A stretch of DNA of 36,449 nt from contig NZ_FTMA01000014.1 of NCBI RefSeq assembly GCF_900155985.1, positions 1-36,449 on the forward strand, written 5' to 3'. Under the pieces are notes generated by a model. It saw only the letters and a list, made by a program, of their open reading frames with translations, made no database searches and was not told the origin of the DNA. Of the stretch, positions 1-7,694 are shown one piece after another. The position numbers and the translations under genes were made by a program. The DNA is from Maribacter ulvicola (lineage in GTDB: Bacteria; Bacteroidota; Bacteroidia; Flavobacteriales; Flavobacteriaceae). How positions within the stretch are numbered: the stretch's first letter is position 1; the number at the start of each line of letters is the position of its first letter.

Positions 1-148
1 GAAACTTACGTTTCTATATTGCCTAGATAAATAGCGGATACATTGAATAAAAAAAGCTCAAGAATCTGTTTTTTGAATCTATGAGCCTAGAATACTATTG
101 TCTCAGATTAAGGAAGAATTTATTTGTTTTTTACCTCAGTTCTTTGTT
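1..148. repeat. Left copy of 148-bp inverted terminal repeat (3' flank of cassette A)
   Basis: Bases 1-148 are the reverse complement of 36302-36449, with one mismatch at position 120; the outermost 119 bases are identical. Read in the direction of the adjacent DUF4238 gene, the repeat begins with AACAAAGAACTGAGG immediately after the gene-specific end. It holds two copies of a TCTAGGC box about 65 nt apart, a weak terminator-like hairpin, and at the outer tip GAAAC/GTTTC around a 4-nt loop. The small reading frames crossing it are not believable genes. The true element may extend beyond the window. Confidence 0.95.
49..86 (-). terminator. Possible weak terminator inside the left repeat
   Basis: On the minus strand GCTCA and TGAGC can pair across a loop of about 21 nt, followed by a run of seven T. 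It would lie downstream of the DUF4238 gene. The stem is only 5-6 bp, so this is tentative. The same structure recurs at 36364-36401. Confidence 0.35.
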
Positions 149-1032
149 GCCAGTAGTATTTTATTCCGCTATGTTCTTATTTCTGTTGGTTCAGTTTCTG
201 TGTTCATTATTAAATACTCATCAAAATCAAAAGTTACTTTTTTTGTTATACTATCGAAAGTATTGAAATCCACTTTATTGATTTTGTTAATTTTTAATTT
301 TCTCAAAGGGTTTGTTGAAATTTCTGATTTTGGATGATACATAAAAAGGCAGAAGTCTTTCGAAAGTGGAAGATAAATTTCAGCCTCAATTGGAATCAAC
401 CATTCTTCTCGACCTTGTTTGTCAATATGAACAGGACTGTCAGTAGTTAACCAACCTTTTCCATCACACTCCTTAATAATCACTTTGTTGAAATTCCGTA
501 ATACGTGTACAAAGTGATTCATTACTGTTCCTAAAGCAACGTTAAGTTGATATTCAACTTTGAATATTTTTAGGACTTTTTCCGTGTGTTCTTTGTCTTC
601 AGAGAATAATGTAATTTCATTGATAAATTTTTCTCGTATCGAATTGTCTTTTAGAAATTCGAAAATAAAAAATCTTGTTGGATTTGTTCTGCTAAGAATA
701 TTTGCTACAAAGTGATTTAAATAATCGTCATCTTTTTCAATCAGTTTTTTCTGATTTAGAAGGTTTTTAATTATTGTATTATAACGATTTTCAATTTTAT
801 TGAATAGGTTTTCATAATGTCGTCTTGACTCCATATCCTTAAAAGGTAAATCGAAAACATTTGTTTCTTTTGTAAAATCAGTAATCCGAACATTTTCAGT
901 TTTTCTGCTACCAATTTTTAAAACTGATATCCACCATTCGTCTTCTTTTTTATAACCAAATTCTTTCAAGTAAACTTGAGGAATTTTGTGTTGTCCTTGA
1001 AATTCTGGTTCGTTCTTCATATTATTGCCAAC
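146..1032 (-). mobile_element. Candidate gene cassette A (DUF4238 cargo)
   Basis: The minus-strand unit starts with GTTGGCAATAAT (1032-1021) and ends with the complement of GTTGCCAGTAGT (146-157), a 9/12 inverted match that is weaker than in the two cassettes on the right. It is preceded by the conserved leader and followed by the 148-bp repeat starting at AAC. The cargo is one DUF4238 gene. That it moves as a unit is inference; no recombinase is encoded nearby. Confidence 0.5.
169..1020 (-). CDS. DUF4238 domain-containing protein
   Basis: A 283-residue cytoplasmic protein without signal peptide or membrane segments. The N-terminus contains QHKIPQVYLKEFG, and the later WLTTDSPV and LPLSKDFCLFMYHP segments are typical of the DUF4238 family, whose biochemical role is unknown. 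I chose the ATG at 1018-1020; an upstream in-frame ATG at 1056 would place the start inside the conserved 5' leader. The gene is very AT-rich and stands alone between the leader and the terminal repeat, with no link to the neighbouring signalling genes. DUF4238 genes are often sporadic accessory genes, which fits a transferred cassette. A defence or toxin-like role is possible but not shown by the sequence. Confidence 0.8.
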   Translation of the reverse strand: MKNEPEFQGQHKIPQVYLKEFGYKKEDEWWISVLKIGSRKTENVRITDFTKETNVFDLPFKDMESRRHYENLFNKIENRYNTIIKNLLNQKKLIEKDDDYLNHFVANILSRTNPTRFFIFEFLKDNSIREKFINEITLFSEDKEHTEKVLKIFKVEYQLNVALGTVMNHFVHVLRNFNKVIIKECDGKGWLTTDSPVHIDKQGREEWLIPIEAEIYLPLSKDFCLFMYHPKSEISTNPLRKLKINKINKVDFNTFDSITKKVTFDFDEYLIMNTETEPTEIRT

Positions 1033-1037
1033 ATACC

Positions 1038-1060
1038 TATATGTACACAATTGCACATAT
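1038..1060 (-). promoter_or_regulatory. Conserved cassette leader, copy A
   Basis: On the minus strand this reads ATATGTGCAATTGTGTACAT then ATA, followed by 5 nt and GTT. It differs by one base from each of the copies at 32086-32108 and 34097-34119. The left arm of the hairpin seen at the other two copies is missing here. It could be a promoter, a recombination site half, or both. Confidence 0.75.
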
Positions 1061-1062
1061 CC

Positions 1063-1318
1063 AATTTATAAAACTAAACTACTATTTTTTCGGTAATAAA
1101 TAGAAACGTTTTGAATGTGGTTAAGGATATAGCGTTTTTGAAGAGTGCTAGATTACAGTTCAGTACCCAGAAATAACAATTGAGTGCCTATTTTTTTTAA
1201 TTCAGTAGAAAAGGTCTCATGTTTGCCTTTATCTAGGGCATTTACAGAAAGAAGTATGCTTCTAAAAGGAAATCCCTAATTTTAAAAATTAGAAAGCAGC
1301 AAACAAAAGTAAAGATGC
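1063..1318. other. Intergenic spacer upstream of the histidine kinase
   Basis: About 255 bases between the DUF4238 leader and the kinase gene. I see no reading frame of note. A small inverted repeat AGAAG/CTTCT lies near 1250-1263. The divergent promoters must lie here but no clear TTG/TAnnTTTG pair could be assigned. Confidence 0.5.
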
Positions 1319-2641
1319 ATGGGTAGTTTTTTAAAGGTTTTAAGAGCAAGTATTATCATCACATTGATTATGATGATTTTTCGTTTGCTGTTTTCAGATT
1401 GGGGAAATATTACGCTGTATGGCGTATTGCAATTTACAGGAGTTAGTTTTATTTACTCTTTTGTGCTTACCTGCGTAAATGCGTATTACAACGATTATAT
1501 ATCAAATGTTTTTAGTTGGGAAAAGCAGACTCAAAAACGACTGTGGTATGGCGCCATTGGGTCTATAGTGTTGACCGTTTTGGCATTTGGTTTGGTAAGA
1601 TGGTTTACCGAAGTAATCATGTTCGGCGAAACTTTTGATCAGTTCATTGCAGGGGAAAAAGCTGAATATTACATATATGCCTTAGCCATTACACTTGTAG
1701 TTTCATTATTTATACACGCCTTCTACTTTTACAAAGCATTACAAGACACGAAAGTAAAGGAACAGAAAATTATAGCAGGTTCGGCATCTGCAAAGTTCGA
1801 TGCTTTAAAAAACCAATTAGATCCACATTTTTTGTTCAATAGCCTTAATGTGCTTACAAGCCTTATAGAAGAAGATCCTATGCAGGCGCAAAAGTTTACG
1901 ACTTCGTTGTCAAAAGTGTATAGGTATGTATTGGAGCAGAAGAGCAAAAATCTTATTTCGGTAGATGAAGAACTAAAATTTGCCAGAACCTATGTGCGTC
2001 TTTTAAAAATGCGTTTTGAAGACAGTATCATATTTGAAATACCTCATGAGGCAACAAACCCCGATGCTAAAATAGTGCCACTATCGCTACAATTATTATT
2101 GGAGAATGCGGTAAAGCACAATGTAGTCACTTCTTCAAAACCCTTACATATTAAAATATATGAAGAAGAGGATTACCTGTACGTCACCAATAACCTGCAA
2201 GAAAAACAGGTAGTAAAGAAGAGTAGTGGCGTAGGTCTGCAGAATATACGCCAACGTTATGCCATTTTGACCAAAAAGGAAATGCAAATTTTTAAGACCG
2301 CTAAAGAATTTAAGGTAAGATTGCCTATGTTGACCAATGCTATATCTTTTAGAGAAACGCAAGATACCCACATTAGTGCCAAGCGTTATGAGAAAGCTAA
2401 AAAACGTGTAGAAGAAATTAAGGGTTTTTATGGTAACCTAACATCTTACTGCATTGTAATTCCGGTACTTGCCTTCATCAACTATAGAACCACTAGTTTT
2501 ACGTGGTTTATTTTTCCGGCCGTTGGGTGGGGAATAGGTTTAATAGTCCACGGCTTAAAGGCATACGGATTAAACCCGCTATTCGGTAGAGATTGGGAAG
2601 AGAAAAAGATTAAGGAATTGATGGAGAAAGACAATTTCTAA
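1319..2641 (+). CDS. LytS/YehU-type sensor histidine kinase with C-terminal 2TM domain
   Basis: A 440-residue membrane kinase. Four hydrophobic segments occupy residues about 8-150. A His_kinase (PF06580-type) region follows, with the phospho-acceptor motif LDPHFLFNSL (H170). The ATPase half carries an N-box LLLENAVKHN near 260 and a G-box GVGLQNIRQRY near 306. Residues about 355-440 are a 2TM domain (EIKGFYGNL, two hydrophobic helices, then RDWEEKKIKEL), closely similar to the separate protein at 3255-3536. It probably signals to the LytTR regulator at 4583-5347. A 2TM module placed after the catalytic domain suggests the kinase is anchored at both ends or interacts with the free 2TM proteins; that is inference. 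The start overlaps an out-of-frame ATG at 1315. Confidence 0.9.
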   Translation: MGSFLKVLRASIIITLIMMIFRLLFSDWGNITLYGVLQFTGVSFIYSFVLTCVNAYYNDYISNVFSWEKQTQKRLWYGAIGSIVLTVLAFGLVRWFTEVIMFGETFDQFIAGEKAEYYIYALAITLVVSLFIHAFYFYKALQDTKVKEQKIIAGSASAKFDALKNQLDPHFLFNSLNVLTSLIEEDPMQAQKFTTSLSKVYRYVLEQKSKNLISVDEELKFARTYVRLLKMRFEDSIIFEIPHEATNPDAKIVPLSLQLLLENAVKHNVVTSSKPLHIKIYEEEDYLYVTNNLQEKQVVKKSSGVGLQNIRQRYAILTKKEMQIFKTAKEFKVRLPMLTNAISFRETQDTHISAKRYEKAKKRVEEIKGFYGNLTSYCIVIPVLAFINYRTTSFTWFIFPAVGWGIGLIVHGLKAYGLNPLFGRDWEEKKIKELMEKDNF

Positions 2642-2662
2642 ACGTGTTTTAAAATAGATGTT

Positions 2663-3120
2663 ATGAAGCTAACAGAAGAAATAAAAGCGTCTATAAATGA
2701 CGACAGTGCTCTGTGTTGGTTGGTAACATCATCTTTGGAGAACACCCAATATATCACCAAAAGAGCTATTTCGCTTTTTGCCAATTGATGTCATTATGGT
2801 TCCCCGTACAGCACCGCCACAAACGGTTAAAAATGTTAGGGCGAACCAAAATGTATACATCAGCTTTATAGACGTTTTAAAGCAAAAATAATTTCAGTTG
2901 AAAGGAGAAGCTGAAATTATAGAGAAATCATCTAAAGGCTTCTATAGAAAGAAAAAATGCTTCTTACACTTACAGAAGGCAAGTTTCCGTTTGCACCAGT
3001 TACCAGGATTACCATTAACGGTTCAAAGCCCATTTTAGCCCTTACCTACCTAGTGTACCCTCATACAACAGCGCAAGCATATTGAAAGTGCCAAGAAATT
3101 GTTTGATCTTAACCTGATTT
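2663..3120 (+). pseudogene. Decayed pyridoxamine 5'-phosphate oxidase-family gene
   Basis: Translation from the ATG at 2663 begins MKLTEEIKASINDDSALCWL and stops at FAN-TGA near 2786. Homologous sequence resumes in another frame with VPRTAPPQTVKNVRANQNVY and SFIDVLKQK, reaches an in-frame TAA near 2889, continues as FQLKGEAEIIEKSS, then shifts frame again near 2958 to LTEGKFPFAPVTRITING and a broken YLVYPHTT end. This is the course of a small PNPOx-family flavin-binding protein (about 150 residues). Several stops and frame changes make sequencing error unlikely. It sits between the kinase and the 2TM genes, interrupting what is otherwise one locus. Confidence 0.8.
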
Positions 3121-3254
3121 AGTACTTAAAATACCACTTAATACAATTCAGTCATAAAAAAGTACAACTGGGTATTTCATTTTTTAAAAACCTAGGTTAT
3201 CTGCCGAAATTTGAAGTATAATAATCAAATAACTATAACCTAAAACATATAAAG

Positions 3255-3536
3255 ATGGAATTAAATTTTACAAACGACGATAATTACAAGTATCAAAAAG
3301 CAAAAGATAAAGTAGAAGCTATAAAAGGTTTTTATGGCAACTTACTAGCCTATTGTATTGTAATTCCCATTTTGGCATTTATCAATTATAACACTACAAG
3401 TTTTCCGTGGGCAATTTTCCCGGCATTGGGTTGGGGGTTCGGGGTAATAATGAACGGTCTTTGTGCCTACGGTTACAGTCCTTTGTTCGGGAAGAACTGG
3501 GAAGAGCGTAAGATCAAAGAATTTATGCAAGAATAA
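3255..3536 (+). CDS. 2TM domain-containing protein
   Basis: A 93-residue inner-membrane protein with one 2TM domain (PF13239-type): a charged amphipathic entry helix (KAKDKVEAIKGFYGNL), two hydrophobic helices at about 35-52 and 55-75, and a conserved exit motif FGKNWEERKIKEFM. It is nearly a copy of the C-terminal domain of the kinase at 1319-2641 (shared CIVIPxLAFINYxTTSF), so one arose from the other by duplication. First of four consecutive 2TM genes leading to the LytTR regulator. The family's function is unknown; a partner of the sensor kinase is likely from the fusion and the neighbourhood. Confidence 0.88.
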   Translation: MELNFTNDDNYKYQKAKDKVEAIKGFYGNLLAYCIVIPILAFINYNTTSFPWAIFPALGWGFGVIMNGLCAYGYSPLFGKNWEERKIKEFMQE

Positions 3537-3557
3537 TAAGCTAATATATTGAAGATC

Positions 3558-3848
3558 ATGGAGAAAACTAAATATAAAAAGGCAAAACAACGCGTAGAAG
3601 AAATCAAAGAATTTTATGGCAAGGTAGCCTCGGCTGTCGTCACCATAATACTTGTAGCGGCACTAAATTATTACCTAAATGAATGGGAATATGCTTGGTT
3701 TCTTTGGGTAGTATTCGGATTAAGTATGAGCCTGTTTTTTAAAGCAAATAAAATCTTTAACTTGAATCCGTTTATGAATCGCGATTGGGAAGAGAGAAAA
3801 ATACAAGAGTTTTTACAACAAGAAGAAAATATACAAAGATGGAACTAA
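3558..3848 (+). CDS. 2TM domain-containing protein
   Basis: A 96-residue protein of the same family: KAKQRVEEIKEFYGK, two hydrophobic helices, then NPFMNRDWEERKIQEFLQQ. I start it at the ATG at 3558 (MEKTKYKK), which matches its paralogues, rather than at the upstream TTG at 3549. Its end overlaps the next gene by 10 bases, so translation is probably coupled. It is more divergent from the kinase domain than its upstream neighbour. Confidence 0.87.
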   Translation: MEKTKYKKAKQRVEEIKEFYGKVASAVVTIILVAALNYYLNEWEYAWFLWVVFGLSMSLFFKANKIFNLNPFMNRDWEERKIQEFLQQEENIQRWN

Positions 3849-4177
3849 ACGAATTTGATCAATCGGATAAATTGGCAAGGGCCCAAAAGAAGGTAAAAGA
3901 GCTAAAGGGATTTTACATTCACTTACTTGTTTACGTACTGGTAAATTTATTTATCATGACCATTACCATAATGGGTATCATGTCTGGCGGAGCTTCATTT
4001 TCAGAGGCTTTGTTTAATATAGGGACTATTTCTACTCCGTTTTTCTGGGGAATAGGCTTAGTATTTCATGCGGCCAAGGTATTTGGTTTTAATCCTTTCT
4101 TTAGTAAAGATTGGGAACAACGCCAGATCAGTAAGTATGTAGAGCAGGAGGAAAGAGATGCTGAAAAATATAGATAA
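3839..4177 (+). CDS. 2TM domain-containing protein
   Basis: A 112-residue 2TM protein starting MELNEFDQSDKLARAQKK at the ATG at 3839, inside the end of the previous gene; the longer frame from 3785 would add a peptide read out of frame through that gene and is not credible. It has the VKELKGFYIHL entry helix, a longer loop between the two hydrophobic helices than its neighbours, and FFSKDWEQRQISKYVEQEE at the exit. The stop is 1 nt before the next ATG at 4179. Confidence 0.86.
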   Translation: MELNEFDQSDKLARAQKKVKELKGFYIHLLVYVLVNLFIMTITIMGIMSGGASFSEALFNIGTISTPFFWGIGLVFHAAKVFGFNPFFSKDWEQRQISKYVEQEERDAEKYR

Positions 4178-4178
4178 A

Positions 4179-4544
4179 ATGGAAACTAATCTACCAAACG
4201 ATAACCTTGTAAACGAAGAATTCAATAGGTTGTCTAAATACGAAAGAGCGAAATTAAAAGTGACGAGTATAAAACGTTTCTATAACCATGCACTAGTTTT
4301 TCTAATTATAAATATCATTTTGTACTTCTTGAGACATAAGTTTGTTTTCATTTTAGTAAGTAAAGATGCCTTTGGAAATCCTGAGTTTTTAGATTGGATA
4401 AATTGGAACGTATACGGTACCACCATTGTTTGGGGAATTATACTGGCTATTCATGCAATTACTGTTTTTGGTAATATTTCATGGTACTTGAAACAATGGG
4501 AAGAACGTAAAATTCAGAAATACATAAATTCATACAACGATTAA
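4179..4544 (+). CDS. 2TM domain-containing protein
   Basis: A 121-residue 2TM protein, last of the four. It contains KYERAKLKVTSIKRFYNHAL, two hydrophobic helices separated by a loop with FGNPEFLDWINWN, and the exit motif YLKQWEERKIQKYINS. I prefer ATG 4179, one base after the previous stop; ATG 4158 (MLKNIDK) overlaps the previous gene and is the alternative. It leads directly to the LytTR regulator, 38 bases downstream. Confidence 0.85.
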   Translation: METNLPNDNLVNEEFNRLSKYERAKLKVTSIKRFYNHALVFLIINIILYFLRHKFVFILVSKDAFGNPEFLDWINWNVYGTTIVWGIILAIHAITVFGNISWYLKQWEERKIQKYINSYND

Positions 4545-4582
4545 GGCATTTATTATATTCTATTAAACCATAAATACAGACC

Positions 4583-5347
4583 ATGAAGACCATTATAATT
4601 GAAGATGAAAAACCAGCAGCACGTAGGTTAGGTAGAATGTTAGAAAGTTTAGATCTGTCTGTTTCTACCATGTTACATTCTGTGGAAGAGGCAATAGATT
4701 GGTTTCAGAACAATGAACATCCAGATTTAATATTCTTGGATATTCAATTGTCTGACGGACTCTCTTTCGAAATTTTCGATGTCATAGAGGTACATAGCGC
4801 CATCATCTTCACCACCGCTTTTGATGAGTATGCACTGAAAGCTTTTAAATTGAACAGCATAGACTACTTGTTAAAGCCTATAGATGATGAAGATTTAGAA
4901 CAAGCCGTTGTAAAGTATAGAAAAATGTTTAAATCTGATAATGAACCCAGTAAGATAGCGTTAGACTTTGAGGATATAAAGAAGCTTTTGGTGAATCCGC
5001 TAGAGCGGGATTATAAAAAGCGTTTTACAGCGAAGGTTGGTCAGCATTTAAAAATCATTAATTCAGAAGATGTAGAATGTTTTTATAGCGAAAACAAAGG
5101 TACCTACGCCGCTACCAAAGACGGTCGTAATTATTTGCTTGATACTACTTTAGAACAACTAGAAGAGGAGTTAAAACCGCAGGTGTTTTTTAGGGTCAGT
5201 AGAAAATTCTATGTGAATATAGATCACATTAAAGATATTGTTTCTTACACCAATTCAAGATTGCAGATCAAGTTGAATAACAATGTAGATCACGAAATAA
5301 TTGTGAGCAGAGAAAAGGTAAAGGACTTTAAGCTTTGGTTAGAGTAG
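4583..5347 (+). CDS. LytTR-family response regulator
   Basis: A 254-residue two-domain regulator. The receiver domain (about 1-120) has the acidic pocket EDE (residues 7-9), phospho-acceptor D53 in IFLDIQLSDG, the T77/T78 switch and K98 in DYLLKP. The LytTR DNA-binding domain (about 145-250) shows FTAKVGQHLKII, the central FYSENKGTYAATKDGRNYLLD and FFRVSRKFYVN. It is the expected partner of the LytS-type kinase at 1319-2641, with the 2TM proteins between them. Such regulators bind direct repeats upstream of target promoters; targets are not evident in this window. Confidence 0.93.
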   Translation: MKTIIIEDEKPAARRLGRMLESLDLSVSTMLHSVEEAIDWFQNNEHPDLIFLDIQLSDGLSFEIFDVIEVHSAIIFTTAFDEYALKAFKLNSIDYLLKPIDDEDLEQAVVKYRKMFKSDNEPSKIALDFEDIKKLLVNPLERDYKKRFTAKVGQHLKIINSEDVECFYSENKGTYAATKDGRNYLLDTTLEQLEEELKPQVFFRVSRKFYVNIDHIKDIVSYTNSRLQIKLNNNVDHEIIVSREKVKDFKLWLE

Positions 5348-5552
5348 TAAAATAGTTGTGAGTATTGCGTACTTTGTATGAAGTAATAAGTCTTAAAAAT
5401 TTAATTTAACGAATTGATGAATAGGTATTAAGGTATACATATTGAAACTAAATGCTAAAATTTAGTACTGAGTAACAAGTCTAAATCTGCCAACTTATAC
5501 GGCCAATGCCGCAATTGCTACTAACTTAACAATAATATGTTACGTCTTATTG
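5348..5552. other. Convergent intergenic spacer
   Basis: About 205 AT-rich bases between convergent genes. No gene is visible. Two short related stretches (GTATGAAGTAATAAGTC near 5377 and GTACTGAGTAACAAGTC near 5466) resemble fragments of dispersed low-complexity repeats. No clear terminator hairpin was found. Confidence 0.45.
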
Positions 5553-6758
5553 CTAATTTATGTTGTTGTTATCTTCCTCATCAATTCTATTTTCATCAAA
5601 TGCCGATGGTAATAATTTAGGTATCAGCTTAATAAAAATAGGAAGCAGGATTGCTCCGCCAGGTAGAATAAAAATAGCTAATGAAGGGATGCTTTTAAAA
5701 ATATCCAAAAGTTGATTCTGAACCTTCTTTTTTTCCTCATCGCTTAGATCTCGTATGGTAGAGTTAGATAACAAGCCCACCAATTCTGCACTTTGAGAAA
5801 GCTCTTTATGTAACCGCTTGCTGTTTCTAAGAATAAGTTTCTTTACTAGTTTACCCATACTATCATAGAACTGCATTGCCAAGTTCTTTTCCTTTAAATA
5901 AGGTATCGTATCAAAATTGAGTTTAAAGAATTGGGTAATGTCTGTAATAGAAGTAGAAATGATGGTGTTGTCAAAACCAAGGTCTTTACCTATTCCAAAT
6001 ATAAATTCAGATTCCGTATAATCTAGAGAATGATCTTCCCACACGGTAAGGCAAGCCATATCAAGCAAGTATCTATTTTCCCAGTTATCCTTATTGTTCA
6101 GTAATCTTTCGCGATAAGAACCATCAAAACTGTTCTCGGCACAACTTATATAGGTTAAAGAAGAAGCTAGTAATTGAGAAAGCTTGTTATCATTCCTGTC
6201 CAACTCCTTAGCACTTAAGGCATGGTAGGTAATGTTGATCGCTAGGTATTCAATTTCTTCAGCCTTTTCCTTTAGTGCAGTACGATCATTTAAAAAGTGC
6301 TTAAAAAGCAAAACATCAATAAATAATAGCGAGTTGGTAATAAGGCTATTAAAAGTTTTACTGATAATATTATCCTCAATGTAAATTCTTGAGGTCATTA
6401 GTTTTTCAAGCTTTGCAGAAGTTTTACTACCGGTAAACCATTTATCAAAAAAACCGGCACGGCTAATATTCAGTATTTCATAAAACTTAAATACCTGTTC
6501 TATAAATATGGAATAATCTTGACCACCATTGGTACGGTAGGTAAAGAACAAAGCATGCAGGAGATTAATTTTAGCCTTTTCGTCTTCAGACAAGGTATGC
6601 TCCAGTTCAATAAAATCAGGTATACTAGAGTTTAATCCATATACAAATCCACTTTTTTTAAGCGTAGCGTATAAGGCTTCAAAAGTTGGGAAAGCGTTTT
6701 GGTGTTTTTGAACCACCGAACCATATTTCTCGATCCAACCAGCGGAAGACGGGTTCAT
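5553..6758 (-). CDS. LETM1-related (LETM1-like domain) protein
   Basis: A 401-residue protein. Most of it is helical and not recognisable by motif, but the C-terminal part (about 335-385) reads LSDEEKKKVQNQLLDIFKSI, then PSLAIFILPGGAILLPIFIK and LLPSAF. That is the LETM1-like signature: an amphipathic helix, a hydrophobic segment rich in Pro and Gly, then a short tail. In mitochondria LETM1 is an inner-membrane ion-exchange and ribosome-binding protein. Bacteroidota homologues are annotated as LETM1-related biofilm-associated proteins, with little direct evidence of role. It has no signal peptide and ends with an acidic/Asn-rich tail. It is a single-gene unit with its own promoter region at 6759-6962, shared divergently with the DUF4331 genes. 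Confidence 0.8.
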   Translation of the reverse strand: MNPSSAGWIEKYGSVVQKHQNAFPTFEALYATLKKSGFVYGLNSSIPDFIELEHTLSEDEKAKINLLHALFFTYRTNGGQDYSIFIEQVFKFYEILNISRAGFFDKWFTGSKTSAKLEKLMTSRIYIEDNIISKTFNSLITNSLLFIDVLLFKHFLNDRTALKEKAEEIEYLAINITYHALSAKELDRNDNKLSQLLASSLTYISCAENSFDGSYRERLLNNKDNWENRYLLDMACLTVWEDHSLDYTESEFIFGIGKDLGFDNTIISTSITDITQFFKLNFDTIPYLKEKNLAMQFYDSMGKLVKKLILRNSKRLHKELSQSAELVGLLSNSTIRDLSDEEKKKVQNQLLDIFKSIPSLAIFILPGGAILLPIFIKLIPKLLPSAFDENRIDEEDNNNIN

Positions 6759-6962
6759 ATTTTATATTATTTAACACTGCAAAGTTAGCTAATTATTACT
6801 TCACGGGTATTTATAAATGGCTACTTCTATACTTGCAGACATAATTTTTAATTGGGCTCTATTACAACAGTAAAATATAATTTAATCTTTTTTTAAGAAA
6901 AAATGAACCCTCTAATTTTTGTTCCGTAAGTAAGGGTGATTCTAATCTAAAAAAAGAGGAAA

Positions 6963-7673
6963 ATGAAAAAATCAAAATTATTTTTGGGACTTGGGGCATT
7001 GGCCCTAGTAGGATGTCTTTTAGTGGCGGCAGATCATATTGATGCGCCAAGCACTATGGGAACCACGGCAGACATTGCTGATTTTTATGCTTTTGAACCA
7101 ACAGAAGGTTCAGACAATACCGTGTTTGCAGTAGATCTTCAATCTAATGTATTGCCAGATTTGGCTTACGGCACGTTCGATGAAAATGTGTTATTGGAAA
7201 TTAATATTGATACCAATAATGATTTGGTAGAAGATGTAGTAATACAGGCTATACCAAGAGATGGTAAAATGTATTTCTTTGGTCCGGTTGCACCAAGCGA
7301 AACAGGATTAAATGGTACTATTATGGTAGATGCGCCATTAGGTTCAGTTGATATTTCTGCTGAAACTGCTATTGTAGAAACTACGGCAAACGGAGTTTCT
7401 TTATTTGCAGGTCCTAGACAAGATGCTTTTTTCTTTGATTTCTTTCAATTCAATGAAGTAATTGGTGGTACAGCGCCTTTGGGTTTTAAGCCTGCTGGTG
7501 ATCCAAACTCAACTGATGACGATGATGAAACTGCCGTTGATACTTTTGATGGTGCCAATACTATGGCAATAGTTATAGAACTACCTAACAGCCTATTGGG
7601 TACCACAACAGGCCAGAATGCACTTGGTCTAGAAGTGTACAAAACATGGGTAACTACCAACGTAAAACAATAA
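6963..7673 (+). CDS. DUF4331 domain-containing exported protein
   Basis: A 236-residue exported protein. The N-terminus MKKSKLFLGLGALALVGCLLV is a signal sequence, possibly of lipoprotein type. DHIDAPSTMGTTADIADFYAF at about 24-44 is the characteristic DUF4331 opening, followed by beta-rich segments and an IVIELPNSLLG motif near the end. The role of DUF4331 is unknown. The gene is followed 21 bases later by a second DUF4331-like gene and then by a TPR lipoprotein, so the three probably form one transcription unit for envelope proteins. Confidence 0.88.
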   Translation: MKKSKLFLGLGALALVGCLLVAADHIDAPSTMGTTADIADFYAFEPTEGSDNTVFAVDLQSNVLPDLAYGTFDENVLLEINIDTNNDLVEDVVIQAIPRDGKMYFFGPVAPSETGLNGTIMVDAPLGSVDISAETAIVETTANGVSLFAGPRQDAFFFDFFQFNEVIGGTAPLGFKPAGDPNSTDDDDETAVDTFDGANTMAIVIELPNSLLGTTTGQNALGLEVYKTWVTTNVKQ

Positions 7674-7694
7674 TAAACTCTTAAAAATATAACG

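Noticed and set aside
81..337. Two short reading frames (61 and 79 residues) near the left end
   Set aside because: They lie across the terminal repeat and antisense to the end of the DUF4238 gene; no domain, start signal or conservation supports them.
5377..5482. Short repeats around GTAATAAGTC / GTAACAAGTC as an operator pair
   Set aside because: Similarity is weak, the location is between convergent genes, and they look like fragments of low-complexity repeats.
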